A DNA stretch of 64,000 nucleotides from Nocardioides sp. Root122 (GTDB taxonomy: Bacteria > Actinomycetota > Actinomycetes > Propionibacteriales > Nocardioidaceae). The notes beneath the pieces were generated by a model. It worked only from the letters and a program-made list of their open reading frames with translations, was not told the DNA's origin and searched no databases. Below are positions 55,881 through 63,353 of this stretch, piece by piece. The position numbers were made by a program, and so were the translations under genes. Position 1 is the stretch's first letter. Every line of letters begins with the position of its first letter. The DNA lies in contig NZ_LMDE01000012.1 of assembly GCF_001425025.1 (NCBI RefSeq), positions 101 to 64,100 of the forward strand. Reading direction: 5' to 3'.

Positions 55881-56226
55881 GCGCGCTCCGGCGGCGCGGA
55901 CCGACCTGCTCGCGGTACCACCGCGGCTGCACGGCTGCGGGCACGGGGAGCGGCAGCGCCGCGAAGGCCAGCCACGTCACGAGCCCGAGGGCCACCAGCA
56001 GCACGCCGGGCCACGTCGGCAGGTCCAGGCGCTCGGCCGCGCCGAGGAGCGCGCCACCGAGCAGCGCGACCGCGAGCGCCGGCCAGAGGACCAGGACGTT
56101 GCGCTGCGCGAAGTCGCGGTGCGTGCCGCGCGCCCACCGGCGCGCGGCAGCGGACCGGCCGAGACGTTGCCAGGTGTTGAAGGAGGCGAGGGCGAGACCG
56201 CCCAGCAGCATGAGCACGTAGATCAT
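55873..56226 (-). CDS. Small membrane protein (117 aa) in the ESX-like operon
   Basis: 117-residue protein with an N-terminal hydrophobic segment (IYVLMLLGGLALASFN), two further spans (VLVLWPALAVALLGGALLG and LLVALGLVTWLAFAALP) and a basic C-terminal tail. It starts 4 nt after the large cargo gene, so it is co-transcribed. It could be an anchor, or an immunity protein for the glycine-zipper cargo encoded just upstream. That idea is inference from position and size only. Confidence 0.6.
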   Translation of the reverse strand: MIYVLMLLGGLALASFNTWQRLGRSAAARRWARGTHRDFAQRNVLVLWPALAVALLGGALLGAAERLDLPTWPGVLLVALGLVTWLAFAALPLPVPAAVQPRWYREQVGPRRRSARD

Positions 56227-56230
56227 CTGT

Positions 56231-57433
56231 TCAGTCCCAGAAGCTGATCGCGTCGCCGACGTCGGACAGGGCGTCGCCGGCGTCGGAGAGCTGGTCGCCG
56301 GCCCAGTCGGCCGCTGCGTCGGCCGCCTCGCCGACCGGGTCGAGGATGGCCTGGCCGACCTCGGAGCCGACGAAGCCGCCGACCGCTCCGCCCACCAGGC
56401 CGCCGACCACGCCGCCCACGACGGTGCCGACGCCCGGGCAGATCGCGGTGCCGATCGCACCGCCGGCCCAGGCGCCGCCCTGCGCGCCCGCCCAGGCGCC
56501 GGCGGCGGTCGTGGCACCCATCGTGGCGGCGCGGGTGCCCTGCTCGACGTCGCCCATCGACGGGTCGTCGGCGTCGGCCTGCCACTGGTTCCACCCCGCG
56601 CTGACGGCGGTGACCACGGTGCCGGCCCGGCCGGCCCACTTGCCGGCCGTCGCCCAGCCGTTGCGCGCGGCGGCGCTGTAGGGCCGGGCGTGGAAGTTCT
56701 TGGTGTCGGTGGCGGCCCAGGCGCGCTGCCAGAAGCTCATGCCGCTCGCGCTGCCGAACCGGCCGTTGATCCTGGGCTGGAAGAGGCCGTAGCGGCCGTT
56801 GACCATCCAGCCGACCCCGGCGCCCATCCCGAGGCCGCCGAGCCCGAACAGCCAGGCACCGATGTCGTCGCCGTCGGCGAAGTCGGGCGGAAGGAAGCCG
56901 AGGCGCTGCAGCAGGTCGACGACGAACCCGTCGCCGGTCGACTTCGTGACCCCGTCGCCGAGCCGCTTGTGCGCCTCCTGCTCCTTGGTGCGTGCCGCGT
57001 CGGCGACCTCCACGGCCTCGTTCCAGGCCTTGACGACGTCGTTGTGCGCCGTCGCCTGCTCGGGCGTCGGGTCGGTGGGCGCCACGGGCCGCACCAGCGA
57101 GTCGCCGCTCGTGCGGACGCCGCCGGCGACGCCGACGCTGCGGGCGTGCGCCATCCGCGACCGGACCACGTCCAGCTCGCCGGCGAAGTCGGTGAGCGCG
57201 GTCGCCAGGCCCTCGAGGCGGTGGTCGAGCTCGCGCAGGTCCTTGACCGCCGCGTCGACGCGGAGCTCGAAACCGGCCCCCGCCCGGCCCTGCCAGGTGC
57301 CGGTGGCCGTCGCGGCACGGCGTACGTCGCCGGCGGCCCGGGTCACGGTCGAGCGGGCGGTGCCGACGTCGGTGGCGGCGGTGCGGCAGGACGCCGGGTC
57401 GCCGTGGACGACGAGGTCGAGGAGGTCGCTCAT
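56231..57433 (-). CDS. WXG-like N-terminus plus glycine-zipper C-terminus: candidate type VII secretion cargo
   Basis: 400-residue protein without a signal peptide. Residues 1-110 are helical with a WxG motif (TWQGRAG, W47-G49) between helices, as in ESAT-6/WXG100 proteins; the helices continue with HRLEGLATALTDFAGELDVV. After a linker the middle part has hydrophobic patches (LFGLGGLGMGAGVGWMV, 195-211). Residues 306-360 are a repeated Gly/Ala/Val glycine-zipper with GTAICPGVGTVVGG then VVGGLVGGAVGGFVG, as seen in membrane-inserting effectors. The gene overlaps the small helical gene upstream by 4 nt (ATGA). Roles as secreted pore-former or as surface protein are both possible. Confidence 0.6.
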   Translation of the reverse strand: MSDLLDLVVHGDPASCRTAATDVGTARSTVTRAAGDVRRAATATGTWQGRAGAGFELRVDAAVKDLRELDHRLEGLATALTDFAGELDVVRSRMAHARSVGVAGGVRTSGDSLVRPVAPTDPTPEQATAHNDVVKAWNEAVEVADAARTKEQEAHKRLGDGVTKSTGDGFVVDLLQRLGFLPPDFADGDDIGAWLFGLGGLGMGAGVGWMVNGRYGLFQPRINGRFGSASGMSFWQRAWAATDTKNFHARPYSAAARNGWATAGKWAGRAGTVVTAVSAGWNQWQADADDPSMGDVEQGTRAATMGATTAAGAWAGAQGGAWAGGAIGTAICPGVGTVVGGVVGGLVGGAVGGFVGSEVGQAILDPVGEAADAAADWAGDQLSDAGDALSDVGDAISFWD

Positions 57434-57750
57434 GGGGCCAGCACCGCTCTGCGCTGCTGCGAGGACGCCGCGACCGCCTGGTCGGTCGCGCGCACGTCGG
57501 CGGCGGTGGTGCGCAGGGACTCGGCCGTGGAGCCCACCTCCGTCGCGACGGCCGCGACCGCCTCGGCGAGGGCGGCCAGAGCGGTGGCGACCTCGTCGGT
57601 CGACACGCCCAGGTCGGGTCGGGTGCGCAGGCCGGGGGCGCCGTCGGCGAGCTCGGTGCCGGTGGCCTCGAGGATCCCGGCCGCCGACTCCAGGGCGGCA
57701 GGGTCCACCTGCAGTCCTCCGGCGGGTCCTCCGGTGCTGGGCGACGTCAT
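57430..57750 (-). CDS. Small ESAT-6-like helical protein, no WxG motif
   Basis: 106-residue protein rich in Ala, Thr and Val, almost entirely helical, with no tryptophan. Repeated heptad-like hydrophobic positions (ALESAAGILEATGTELADGA and ATALAALAEAVAAVATEVGS) are compatible with the two-helix hairpin of WXG100 partners. It is the first gene of the minus-strand operon and overlaps the glycine-zipper cargo gene by 4 nt, the usual position for a heterodimer partner. Assignment to the ESX family is by context; it could also be an unrelated helical protein. Confidence 0.5.
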   Translation of the reverse strand: MTSPSTGGPAGGLQVDPAALESAAGILEATGTELADGAPGLRTRPDLGVSTDEVATALAALAEAVAAVATEVGSTAESLRTTAADVRATDQAVAASSQQRRAVLAP

Positions 57751-57831
57751 GGCCTCGATCCTCCCACCCGCGCGCCGGTCCGAAACCTCCCGGGCCCGTC
57801 CCCGGATCCGGGTTTCGGCCGGCGGGCCCCC

Positions 57832-57881
57832 GATCCGTCATACGAACACGGACGCATCGCATCGGATCCGCATGACGGATC
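57832..57881. repeat. 50-bp palindromic element, copy 2
   Basis: GATCCGTCAT (57832-57841) and ATGACGGATC (57872-57881) form 10-bp arms around a 30-nt loop; gap-free similarity to the element at 41521-41570 in opposite orientation. It follows the end of the sigma-linked membrane-protein gene. A second inverted repeat CCGAAACC/GGTTTCGG lies beside it (57780-57787 and 57811-57818). The rest of 57751-57895 has nothing else recognised. Confidence 0.7.
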
Positions 57882-57895
57882 CCAGCGCACCGGAC

Positions 57896-59101
57896 TCACC
57901 TCCAGGGCAGTTGCAGCCACCCGTCGAGGACCTCGGCGACGGCCTCGTCGACGCCCTCGGGCGCAGGCCCCGGCGCGGCGTCCACCGCCACGACCCCCAC
58001 GCGGTCGCCGACCGCGCCGAGCCACACCGCGCCGTGCCCGTCGTCGTCCTCGTAGGTGGCGAGGATGGTCCCGTTCGCGAGCGTGCGCACCGTCATGTCG
58101 GCGCAGCCGCGGACCTCCTCCAGCATCCGGTCGGCGGTGTGCCGGGCGGTCTCCTCGTCGGTGAACCCGCCGAGCGTCCAGGTGACGCCACGCGGCGTGC
58201 CCGACGACGAGCTGGCCAGCGCTCCCTCGGAGGCCTCGACCGAGAGGCACGGGGCGTTCGGGACCCCTGAGGCGTCGCGGCGTGTCGAAGCTCGCCACCC
58301 CGCGAGCGCGTCAGTCAGGTCGCTGTCCATGACCTCCGGCAGCTGGGGCACCTGGACGGCGGCAGGGGCGTCGGGCTCGTCCTCGAAGCTCTCCTGGACC
58401 TCGCCCGACCGCAGCCCGGCCACGACGGCCTCGGCCACGCGGTCGACGACGTCCGGTGGGGCGACGCCGGCACGACCTCCGACCTCGAAGGTCAGGCGTC
58501 GCGCGCCGACCTGCGTGGTCCACACGTCGGTCATGGCCGTGTCCGCGTCGGACGGAGCCACGGCGACGTGGCGCACCTCCGTGCCGTCGACCTCGATCGT
58601 CGTTGCTCCCGTGCAGGCGCCGTAGGCCGCCTCCTGCTCCTCCTGGGCCGTCGCCGCGTCGGGGTAGTCGGTGAAGAGGGCCTGGCCGATGGCGAAGTCG
58701 TCGCCCAGGAACCGGGAGATGCCGCCACCCGTCCCGGGTTCCTTCGTCCGCCCGTCCTCGGTCGCGAAGCAGGCGGGCAGGGCGAACCCGCCCCCGCCCT
58801 TGGGGGAGTAGCGCTCCCACGGCTCCCACCCCGTGAGCCATCCCTGGGTGGCCGCCTCGAGCGCCGCGGCGTCGAGCGGGGCGCCGCCTGCTCCGCCGGC
58901 GACGTCTCCGGACATATGCAGCCGGGGTGCTGCCACCCCGGCGCCCACGACGACGAGCGCGGCGAGCGCCACGGCGCCCACCCGCGTACGCCGTCGCCTC
59001 CGCGCCGTCGTCACCGCGGCGGCGGCGCCGGGGGAGGGGGCGTGGGCGAGGTCCCGGGTGAGGGACTCGAAGGCGCGGTCGAGCCGGTCGAGGTCAGACA
59101 T
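57896..59101 (-). CDS. Sigma-factor-linked membrane protein (putative anti-sigma factor)
   Basis: 401-residue protein. N-terminal cytoplasmic segment (1-40, [20 protein letters not shown]), basic stretch RRRRRTR and one transmembrane helix (about 58-78), then a large extracytoplasmic part with two similar beta-rich halves (GACTGATTIEVDGTEVRHV and RGCADMTVRTLANGTILATY share a Cys-containing pattern). No zinc-finger is present. It overlaps the ECF sigma gene by 8 bp, so a role as anti-sigma factor or sensor is likely. The N-terminal DLDR...F segment lacks the usual zf-HC2 fold. Confidence 0.62.
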   Translation of the reverse strand: MSDLDRLDRAFESLTRDLAHAPSPGAAAAVTTARRRRRTRVGAVALAALVVVGAGVAAPRLHMSGDVAGGAGGAPLDAAALEAATQGWLTGWEPWERYSPKGGGGFALPACFATEDGRTKEPGTGGGISRFLGDDFAIGQALFTDYPDAATAQEEQEAAYGACTGATTIEVDGTEVRHVAVAPSDADTAMTDVWTTQVGARRLTFEVGGRAGVAPPDVVDRVAEAVVAGLRSGEVQESFEDEPDAPAAVQVPQLPEVMDSDLTDALAGWRASTRRDASGVPNAPCLSVEASEGALASSSSGTPRGVTWTLGGFTDEETARHTADRMLEEVRGCADMTVRTLANGTILATYEDDDGHGAVWLGAVGDRVGVVAVDAAPGPAPEGVDEAVAEVLDGWLQLPWR

Positions 59102-59600
59102 GGGTGCGGGCTCCGTTCGGCTCGTCGGCGAGCAGGGGGGCGAGGGCAGCACGACCGCGGGAGAGCCGGGCCTTGATGGTGCCGACGGGCGAGTGCTCGA
59201 GGCGGGCGACCTCGTCGACGGCCAGGTCGGCCAGGTGGTGCAGGACGATGGCCCGTCGCTGGGCCTCGGGGATCTGCTGCAGCGCCTGCACGAGCGCGGT
59301 CGTGGTCTCGTCCGGGGGAGCGGCGACGGCCTCGGTGCGGTTGCGGGCCAGCCACGAGGCGGCGACCTTGCTGCGGCGCCAGCGGCTCACCGACAGCCGG
59401 GTCGCGACCTGCCGCACCCAGGCGGCGGGCTGGTCGTAGCGCGACACCTTGCCCCAGTGCGACCACGCCTTCACGTAGGCCTCCTGGGCCAGCTCCTCCG
59501 CCACGCCACGGTCCCCGGTGAGGGCGTACGTCACCGCGAGCGTGCGCGGCCACGTGGCGGCGTAGAAGTCGGCGAAGTCGCCCTCCGCGCTGTCCGGCAT
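59094..59600 (-). CDS. ECF RNA polymerase sigma factor (SigE-family, TIGR02983-like)
   Basis: 168-residue ECF sigma factor. Region 2 is at about 8-70 ([20 protein letters not shown], then [14 protein letters not shown]), region 4 at about 110-160 ([20 protein letters not shown] and [14 protein letters not shown]). It is separate from the sigE at 880 and belongs to the short SigE-family group common in Nocardioides and Streptomyces. Start ATG at 59600 chosen because upstream sequence is not sigma-like. Target promoters are unknown; the adjacent membrane protein is its probable regulator. Confidence 0.85.
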   Translation of the reverse strand: MPDSAEGDFADFYAATWPRTLAVTYALTGDRGVAEELAQEAYVKAWSHWGKVSRYDQPAAWVRQVATRLSVSRWRRSKVAASWLARNRTEAVAAPPDETTTALVQALQQIPEAQRRAIVLHHLADLAVDEVARLEHSPVGTIKARLSRGRAALAPLLADEPNGARTHV

Positions 59601-59727
59601 CCGGATCCCCCGTTCGACCCACCTGTCAGGGCGCCCTTGTCGGGTGCTGTCACCCACCCAACACGCTCGCCGTGCCGGGGCGGTTGCACCGCGGCGCGGG
59701 TTTTCGGGATTGCACGCACCCCTCACG

Positions 59728-59740
59728 TAGCCTCGACGCC
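59728..59740 (+). promoter_or_regulatory. Candidate -10 element of ftsE, leaderless
   Basis: TAGCCT (59728-59733) is 7 nt before the GTG at 59741; no ribosome-binding site. Confidence 0.4.
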
Positions 59741-60430
59741 GTGATTCGCTTCGAGAAGGTCACCAAGACCTATCCCGGCCACCCCCACCCCGCCCTCGAC
59801 AACATCTCCGTCGACGTCGAGAAGGGGGAGTTCGTCTTCCTCGTCGGATCCTCGGGCTCCGGGAAGTCGACCTTCCTGCGCCTCGTGCTGCGCGAGTACC
59901 GCCCGACCACCGGGCGCGTCTACGTCGCCGGCAAGGAGATCAACCGGCTCGCGAGCTGGAAGGTGCCGCGGCTGCGCCGCGACATCGGCACCGTCTTCCA
60001 GGACTTCCGCCTGCTGCCCAACAAGACGGTCACCGAGAACGTCGCCTTCGCGCTGCAGGTGATCGGCAAGTCGCGCAAGGAGATCAAGGACGTCGTCCCC
60101 GAGACGCTGGAGCTGGTGGGCCTCAGCGGCAAGGGCGACCGGATGCCCGACGAGCTCTCCGGCGGTGAGCAGCAGCGCGTCGCGGTGGCGCGCGCCTTCG
60201 TCAACCGGCCGATGATCCTCATCGCCGACGAGCCCACCGGAAACCTCGACCCCACGACGTCGGTCGGCATCATGAAGCTGCTCGACCGCATCAACCGCAC
60301 CGGGACGACGGTCGTGATGGCCACCCACGACGCCGGCATCGTCGACCAGATGCGCAAGCGCGTCATCGAGCTCGAGGACGGCCACGTCGTGCGCGACCAG
60401 GCGCAGGGCGTCTACGGCCACCAGAACTGA
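59741..60430 (+). CDS. ftsE: Cell division ABC transporter ATP-binding protein FtsE
   Basis: 229-residue ABC ATPase that works with FtsX at the division site to switch on peptidoglycan hydrolases. Walker [10 protein letters not shown] (36-44), signature LSGGEQQR and Walker [14 protein letters not shown] are all intact. GTG start at 59741, probably leaderless. Followed 63 bp later by ftsX and then by a coiled-coil M23 peptidase, the arrangement in which FtsEX controls the hydrolase directly (as FtsEX-RipC in mycobacteria and FtsEX-PcsB in streptococci). Confidence 0.96.
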   Translation: MIRFEKVTKTYPGHPHPALDNISVDVEKGEFVFLVGSSGSGKSTFLRLVLREYRPTTGRVYVAGKEINRLASWKVPRLRRDIGTVFQDFRLLPNKTVTENVAFALQVIGKSRKEIKDVVPETLELVGLSGKGDRMPDELSGGEQQRVAVARAFVNRPMILIADEPTGNLDPTTSVGIMKLLDRINRTGTTVVMATHDAGIVDQMRKRVIELEDGHVVRDQAQGVYGHQN

Positions 60431-60493
60431 CGCTCCTCTCCACCCACCTCTCCACACCCAGGTCTTCCCCCACAGATCGAGAGCCCCCACTCC

Positions 60494-61405
60494 ATGCAGC
60501 TTCGCTACGTCTACTCCGAGCTCGGCCAGGGCCTGCGCCGCAACCTGTCCATGCACCTCGCAGTGGTGCTGACGCTCTTCGTGTCGCTGACGCTGGTCGG
60601 CATCGGCGTGCTGTTCAACCAGCAGGCCGCCAGGGCCGCGGACCACTGGGGCAACCAGCTCCAGATCACCGTCTACCTCTGCCGGGCCAACGACAGCAGC
60701 GCGGTGTGCCCCAACGCCGTCACGGACGCGCAGAAGACCGAGATCTCGCAGGTCGTGGAGGACAACCCCGAGGTCGACGACTTCCACTTCGAGTCCAGCG
60801 AGGAGGCGCTCGACAAGGCGCGCGAGCTCTACGGCGACGAGCTGTTCTCCGGCGACAACCCGGCGATCACCGCCGAGGACATGCCCCAGACGATCTGGAT
60901 CACGCTGCACGACCCGGAGAAGTACGAAGGCATCACCAGCGCCGTGCAGGGGCTCGACGGTGTCTCGAAGGTCCGCGACATGCGTGAGCAGGTGGCGCCG
61001 ATCCTGGAGTCGATCAACATGCTCCAGTGGGTGGCGCTCGGCACGGCCGGGTTCCTGGTCTTCGCCGCGCTGCTCCTGGTCGCCAACACCATCCGGCTCG
61101 CCGCGTTCGCGCGCCGCAAGGAGATCGGCATCATGCGGCTGGTGGGCGCCTCCACGCTCTACATCGCGCTGCCGTTCCTCCTCGAGGCGCTGGTCACCGC
61201 GCTCATCGGAGTCGCGCTCGCCGGCGGGGCGCTGTGGGGCTTCATGTACTTCGGCATCGACGAGCTCTCGCAGAACCGGCTGAAGTTCGTGCCCTGGATC
61301 GGCTGGGACGAGTTCTGGCTCGCCGCCGGCTCCGTGGCGATCCTCGGCCCGCTGCTGACGTTGCTCCCGACACTCGTGTTGACGCGCAAATACCTCAAAG
61401 TCTGA
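60494..61405 (+). CDS. ftsX: Cell division protein FtsX
   Basis: 303-residue permease-like protein: N-terminal span (about 20-45), an extracellular loop of about 120 residues (with two cysteines, YLCRANDSSAVCPNAV, probably paired), and three C-terminal spans (about 170-300). It does not transport a substrate; the loop contacts the cell-wall hydrolase. The short spacing to ftsE and to the M23 gene makes an operon. Confidence 0.95.
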   Translation: MQLRYVYSELGQGLRRNLSMHLAVVLTLFVSLTLVGIGVLFNQQAARAADHWGNQLQITVYLCRANDSSAVCPNAVTDAQKTEISQVVEDNPEVDDFHFESSEEALDKARELYGDELFSGDNPAITAEDMPQTIWITLHDPEKYEGITSAVQGLDGVSKVRDMREQVAPILESINMLQWVALGTAGFLVFAALLLVANTIRLAAFARRKEIGIMRLVGASTLYIALPFLLEALVTALIGVALAGGALWGFMYFGIDELSQNRLKFVPWIGWDEFWLAAGSVAILGPLLTLLPTLVLTRKYLKV

Positions 61406-61492
61406 TTCGCGGAGGTTAGCGTCTAGGCGTCGTCCCGGTCTCGGCCCGGGAAGGCGACCTTCCCCGCTTCCCCAACGCAAAGGCTTCCCCCG

Positions 61493-62773
61493 GTGCGTAC
61501 CTTCCCCCGTACCGCTCATCGCCGCATGGCCGCGCTCGTCGTGGTCATGGCCCTGGGCGTCTCCACGGTCCCCTCAGCGCAGGCAGACGACCTCAAGGAC
61601 AAGAAGCACAAGGTCGAGCGCCAGCTCAAGGGCGCCCACAAGGACCTCGGCGAGTCGAGCGCCAGGCTGCGCAAGGCCAGCGCGCGCTTCGAGGCCGCAC
61701 ACGAGCAGCTCGCCGTCGCCAAGACCCGGCTCGCCACGGCGCGGGGCAAGGTTGAGGTCGCCCGCGAGAAGGACGCCGAGATGCAGGCCGAGCTGGCGCA
61801 GGCCGAGGCCGACCTCGCTGCCGCCGAGGACGCGCTGGCCCAGGGGCAGGTCGACCGCGAGAAGCAGCGCCAGCGCGTCGCCACGACCGTCGCCGACATG
61901 TACTCCGAGGGCGACCCGGAGCTGATCGCCTTCTCCTCCCTCATCGACGCCGAGTCGACCGAGGAGCTCACCCGCCGCGACGGCGTGCGTGACGTGGTGG
62001 TCGGGCAGGAGGCCAGGGCGTACGACGAGCTGAAGGCCGCCGAGGTCCTCCTCGAGGTCCAGGAGCAGCAGGTCGCCGACGCGCGCGACGACGTGGCCGC
62101 CAAGCGGCAGGCCGCAGCCGAGCACCTCACCCTGATGCAGTCCCTCGAGAGCGAGCAGCAGGCCGCCAAGGACTCGGTCGTCTCGCTCGTCATCGAGCGC
62201 CGCGACGCGAAGGGCGAGGCGCAGAAGGCGCGCGCCCAGGACGTCGCCAAGCTCCGCACGCTCGCAGCGCAGCAGAAGAAGATCGAGGAGATGCTCCGCA
62301 AGCGGGCCCTGGCGGCGCTCCGCCGGGCACGCGCCGAGGCACGCGCGCACGCGCGGTCCCAGGCCGGCAGCCCGTCGGGCGGCCTGCTGGCCCACCCCGT
62401 CGACGGCTACGTCACCTCGCCCTTCGGTTACCGCGAGCACCCGATCTACCACTACTGGGGCCTGCACGACGGCGTCGACTTCGGCGGCGGGTGCGGCACC
62501 CCGCTCAAGGCCGCAGCACCCGGCCGGGTCGTGGCGTCGTACTGGAGCGACGTCTACGGCCACCGTCTGGTCATCGACCACGGGGTGATCGCCGGTCGCG
62601 GCATCGCCACCATCTACAACCACGCCAGCAGCTACAACGTGGGCGTGGGCGCGCAGGTCGCCGAGGGCCAGGTGATCGGCTACGAGGGCTCCACCGGCTG
62701 GTCCACCGGCTGCCACCTCCACTTCACGGTGATGGCCAACGCCCAGGCCGTCGACCCGATGAACTGGTTCTGA
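61493..62773 (+). CDS. Coiled-coil M23 peptidoglycan hydrolase (FtsEX-linked)
   Basis: 426-residue exported peptidase. Signal peptide about 1-31 (ending PSAQA), two long coiled coils (about 33-130 and 160-270) as in EnvC/RipC/PcsB, then a LytM/M23 domain (about 300-426). Zinc-site residues H325 and D329 (GLHDGVDFG) and H408-x-H410 (CHLHFTV) are intact, so it should be an active endopeptidase rather than an EnvC-type activator. GTG start at 61493. FtsX is expected to bind the coiled coil and open the active site. Confidence 0.9.
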   Translation: MRTFPRTAHRRMAALVVVMALGVSTVPSAQADDLKDKKHKVERQLKGAHKDLGESSARLRKASARFEAAHEQLAVAKTRLATARGKVEVAREKDAEMQAELAQAEADLAAAEDALAQGQVDREKQRQRVATTVADMYSEGDPELIAFSSLIDAESTEELTRRDGVRDVVVGQEARAYDELKAAEVLLEVQEQQVADARDDVAAKRQAAAEHLTLMQSLESEQQAAKDSVVSLVIERRDAKGEAQKARAQDVAKLRTLAAQQKKIEEMLRKRALAALRRARAEARAHARSQAGSPSGGLLAHPVDGYVTSPFGYREHPIYHYWGLHDGVDFGGGCGTPLKAAAPGRVVASYWSDVYGHRLVIDHGVIAGRGIATIYNHASSYNVGVGAQVAEGQVIGYEGSTGWSTGCHLHFTVMANAQAVDPMNWF

Positions 62774-62783
62774 CTCCCTCCTC

Positions 62784-62822
62784 GGTGGTTGAGGTGCGAG
62801 CGAAGCGAGCCTCGAAACCGCC
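62784..62822. repeat. Intergenic hairpin repeat between M23 gene and smpB
   Basis: The 39 bp from GGTGGTTGAGG (62784-62794) through a GCGAGCGAAGCGAGC centre to CCTCGAAACCGCC (62810-62822) form an imperfect inverted repeat. From memory, near-identical palindromic repeats are frequent between genes in Nocardioides genomes; only this copy is evident in the window. Confidence 0.5.
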
Positions 62823-62858
62823 GTGCACGCGCGTGGAGCCCTCTGGGAGAATGGACCC

Positions 62859-63338
62859 ATGGCGAAGGAGCAGGGCCAGAAGATGGTCGCGCAGAACAAG
62901 AAGGCGCGCCACGACTACCACATCGAGGACACGTGGGAGGCCGGCCTCGTCCTGATGGGGACCGAGGTGAAGTCGCTGCGCCAGGGCCGCGCGTCCCTCG
63001 TCGACGGGTTCGCCGAGATCGACAACGGCGAGGCGTGGCTGCTCGGGGTGCACATCCCCGAGTACAGCCAGGGCACCTGGACCAACCACGCGGCCCGCCG
63101 CCGCCGCAAGCTGCTGCTCAACCGCTCCGAGATCGACAAGATCGAGCGCAAGATCACCGACAAGGGCTACACGCTCGTGCCGCTGGCGCTCTACTTCAAG
63201 GACGGTCGCGCCAAGGTGGAGATCGCCCTCGCGAAGGGCAAGAAGTCCTACGACAAGCGGCACACCCTCGCCGAGCGCACCGCCAACCGCGAGAAGGTGG
63301 AGGCGGTCCAGCGCCGGCTCAAGGGACACCGGGACTGA
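62859..63338 (+). CDS. smpB: SsrA-binding protein SmpB
   Basis: 159-residue tmRNA partner in trans-translation. N-terminus [20 protein letters not shown], then [20 protein letters not shown] and the C-terminal tail [20 protein letters not shown] are diagnostic. Start ATG at 62859; GAGAAT (62847-62852) at 6 nt upstream could be the -10 of a leaderless mRNA. The ssrA gene is often nearby, but I do not see tmRNA ends in this window. Confidence 0.96.
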   Translation: MAKEQGQKMVAQNKKARHDYHIEDTWEAGLVLMGTEVKSLRQGRASLVDGFAEIDNGEAWLLGVHIPEYSQGTWTNHAARRRRKLLLNRSEIDKIERKITDKGYTLVPLALYFKDGRAKVEIALAKGKKSYDKRHTLAERTANREKVEAVQRRLKGHRD

Positions 63339-63353
63339 GCCGGGGCTGGTGAC

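Noticed and set aside
61406..61492. c-di-AMP (ydaO) riboswitch before the M23 peptidase gene
   Set aside because: Such riboswitches precede some actinobacterial wall-hydrolase genes, but this 87-nt gap is too short and lacks the conserved core.
62784..62822. Start of a CRISPR array
   Set aside because: Only one copy, with no regularly spaced repeats or spacers; better explained as a dispersed palindromic repeat.
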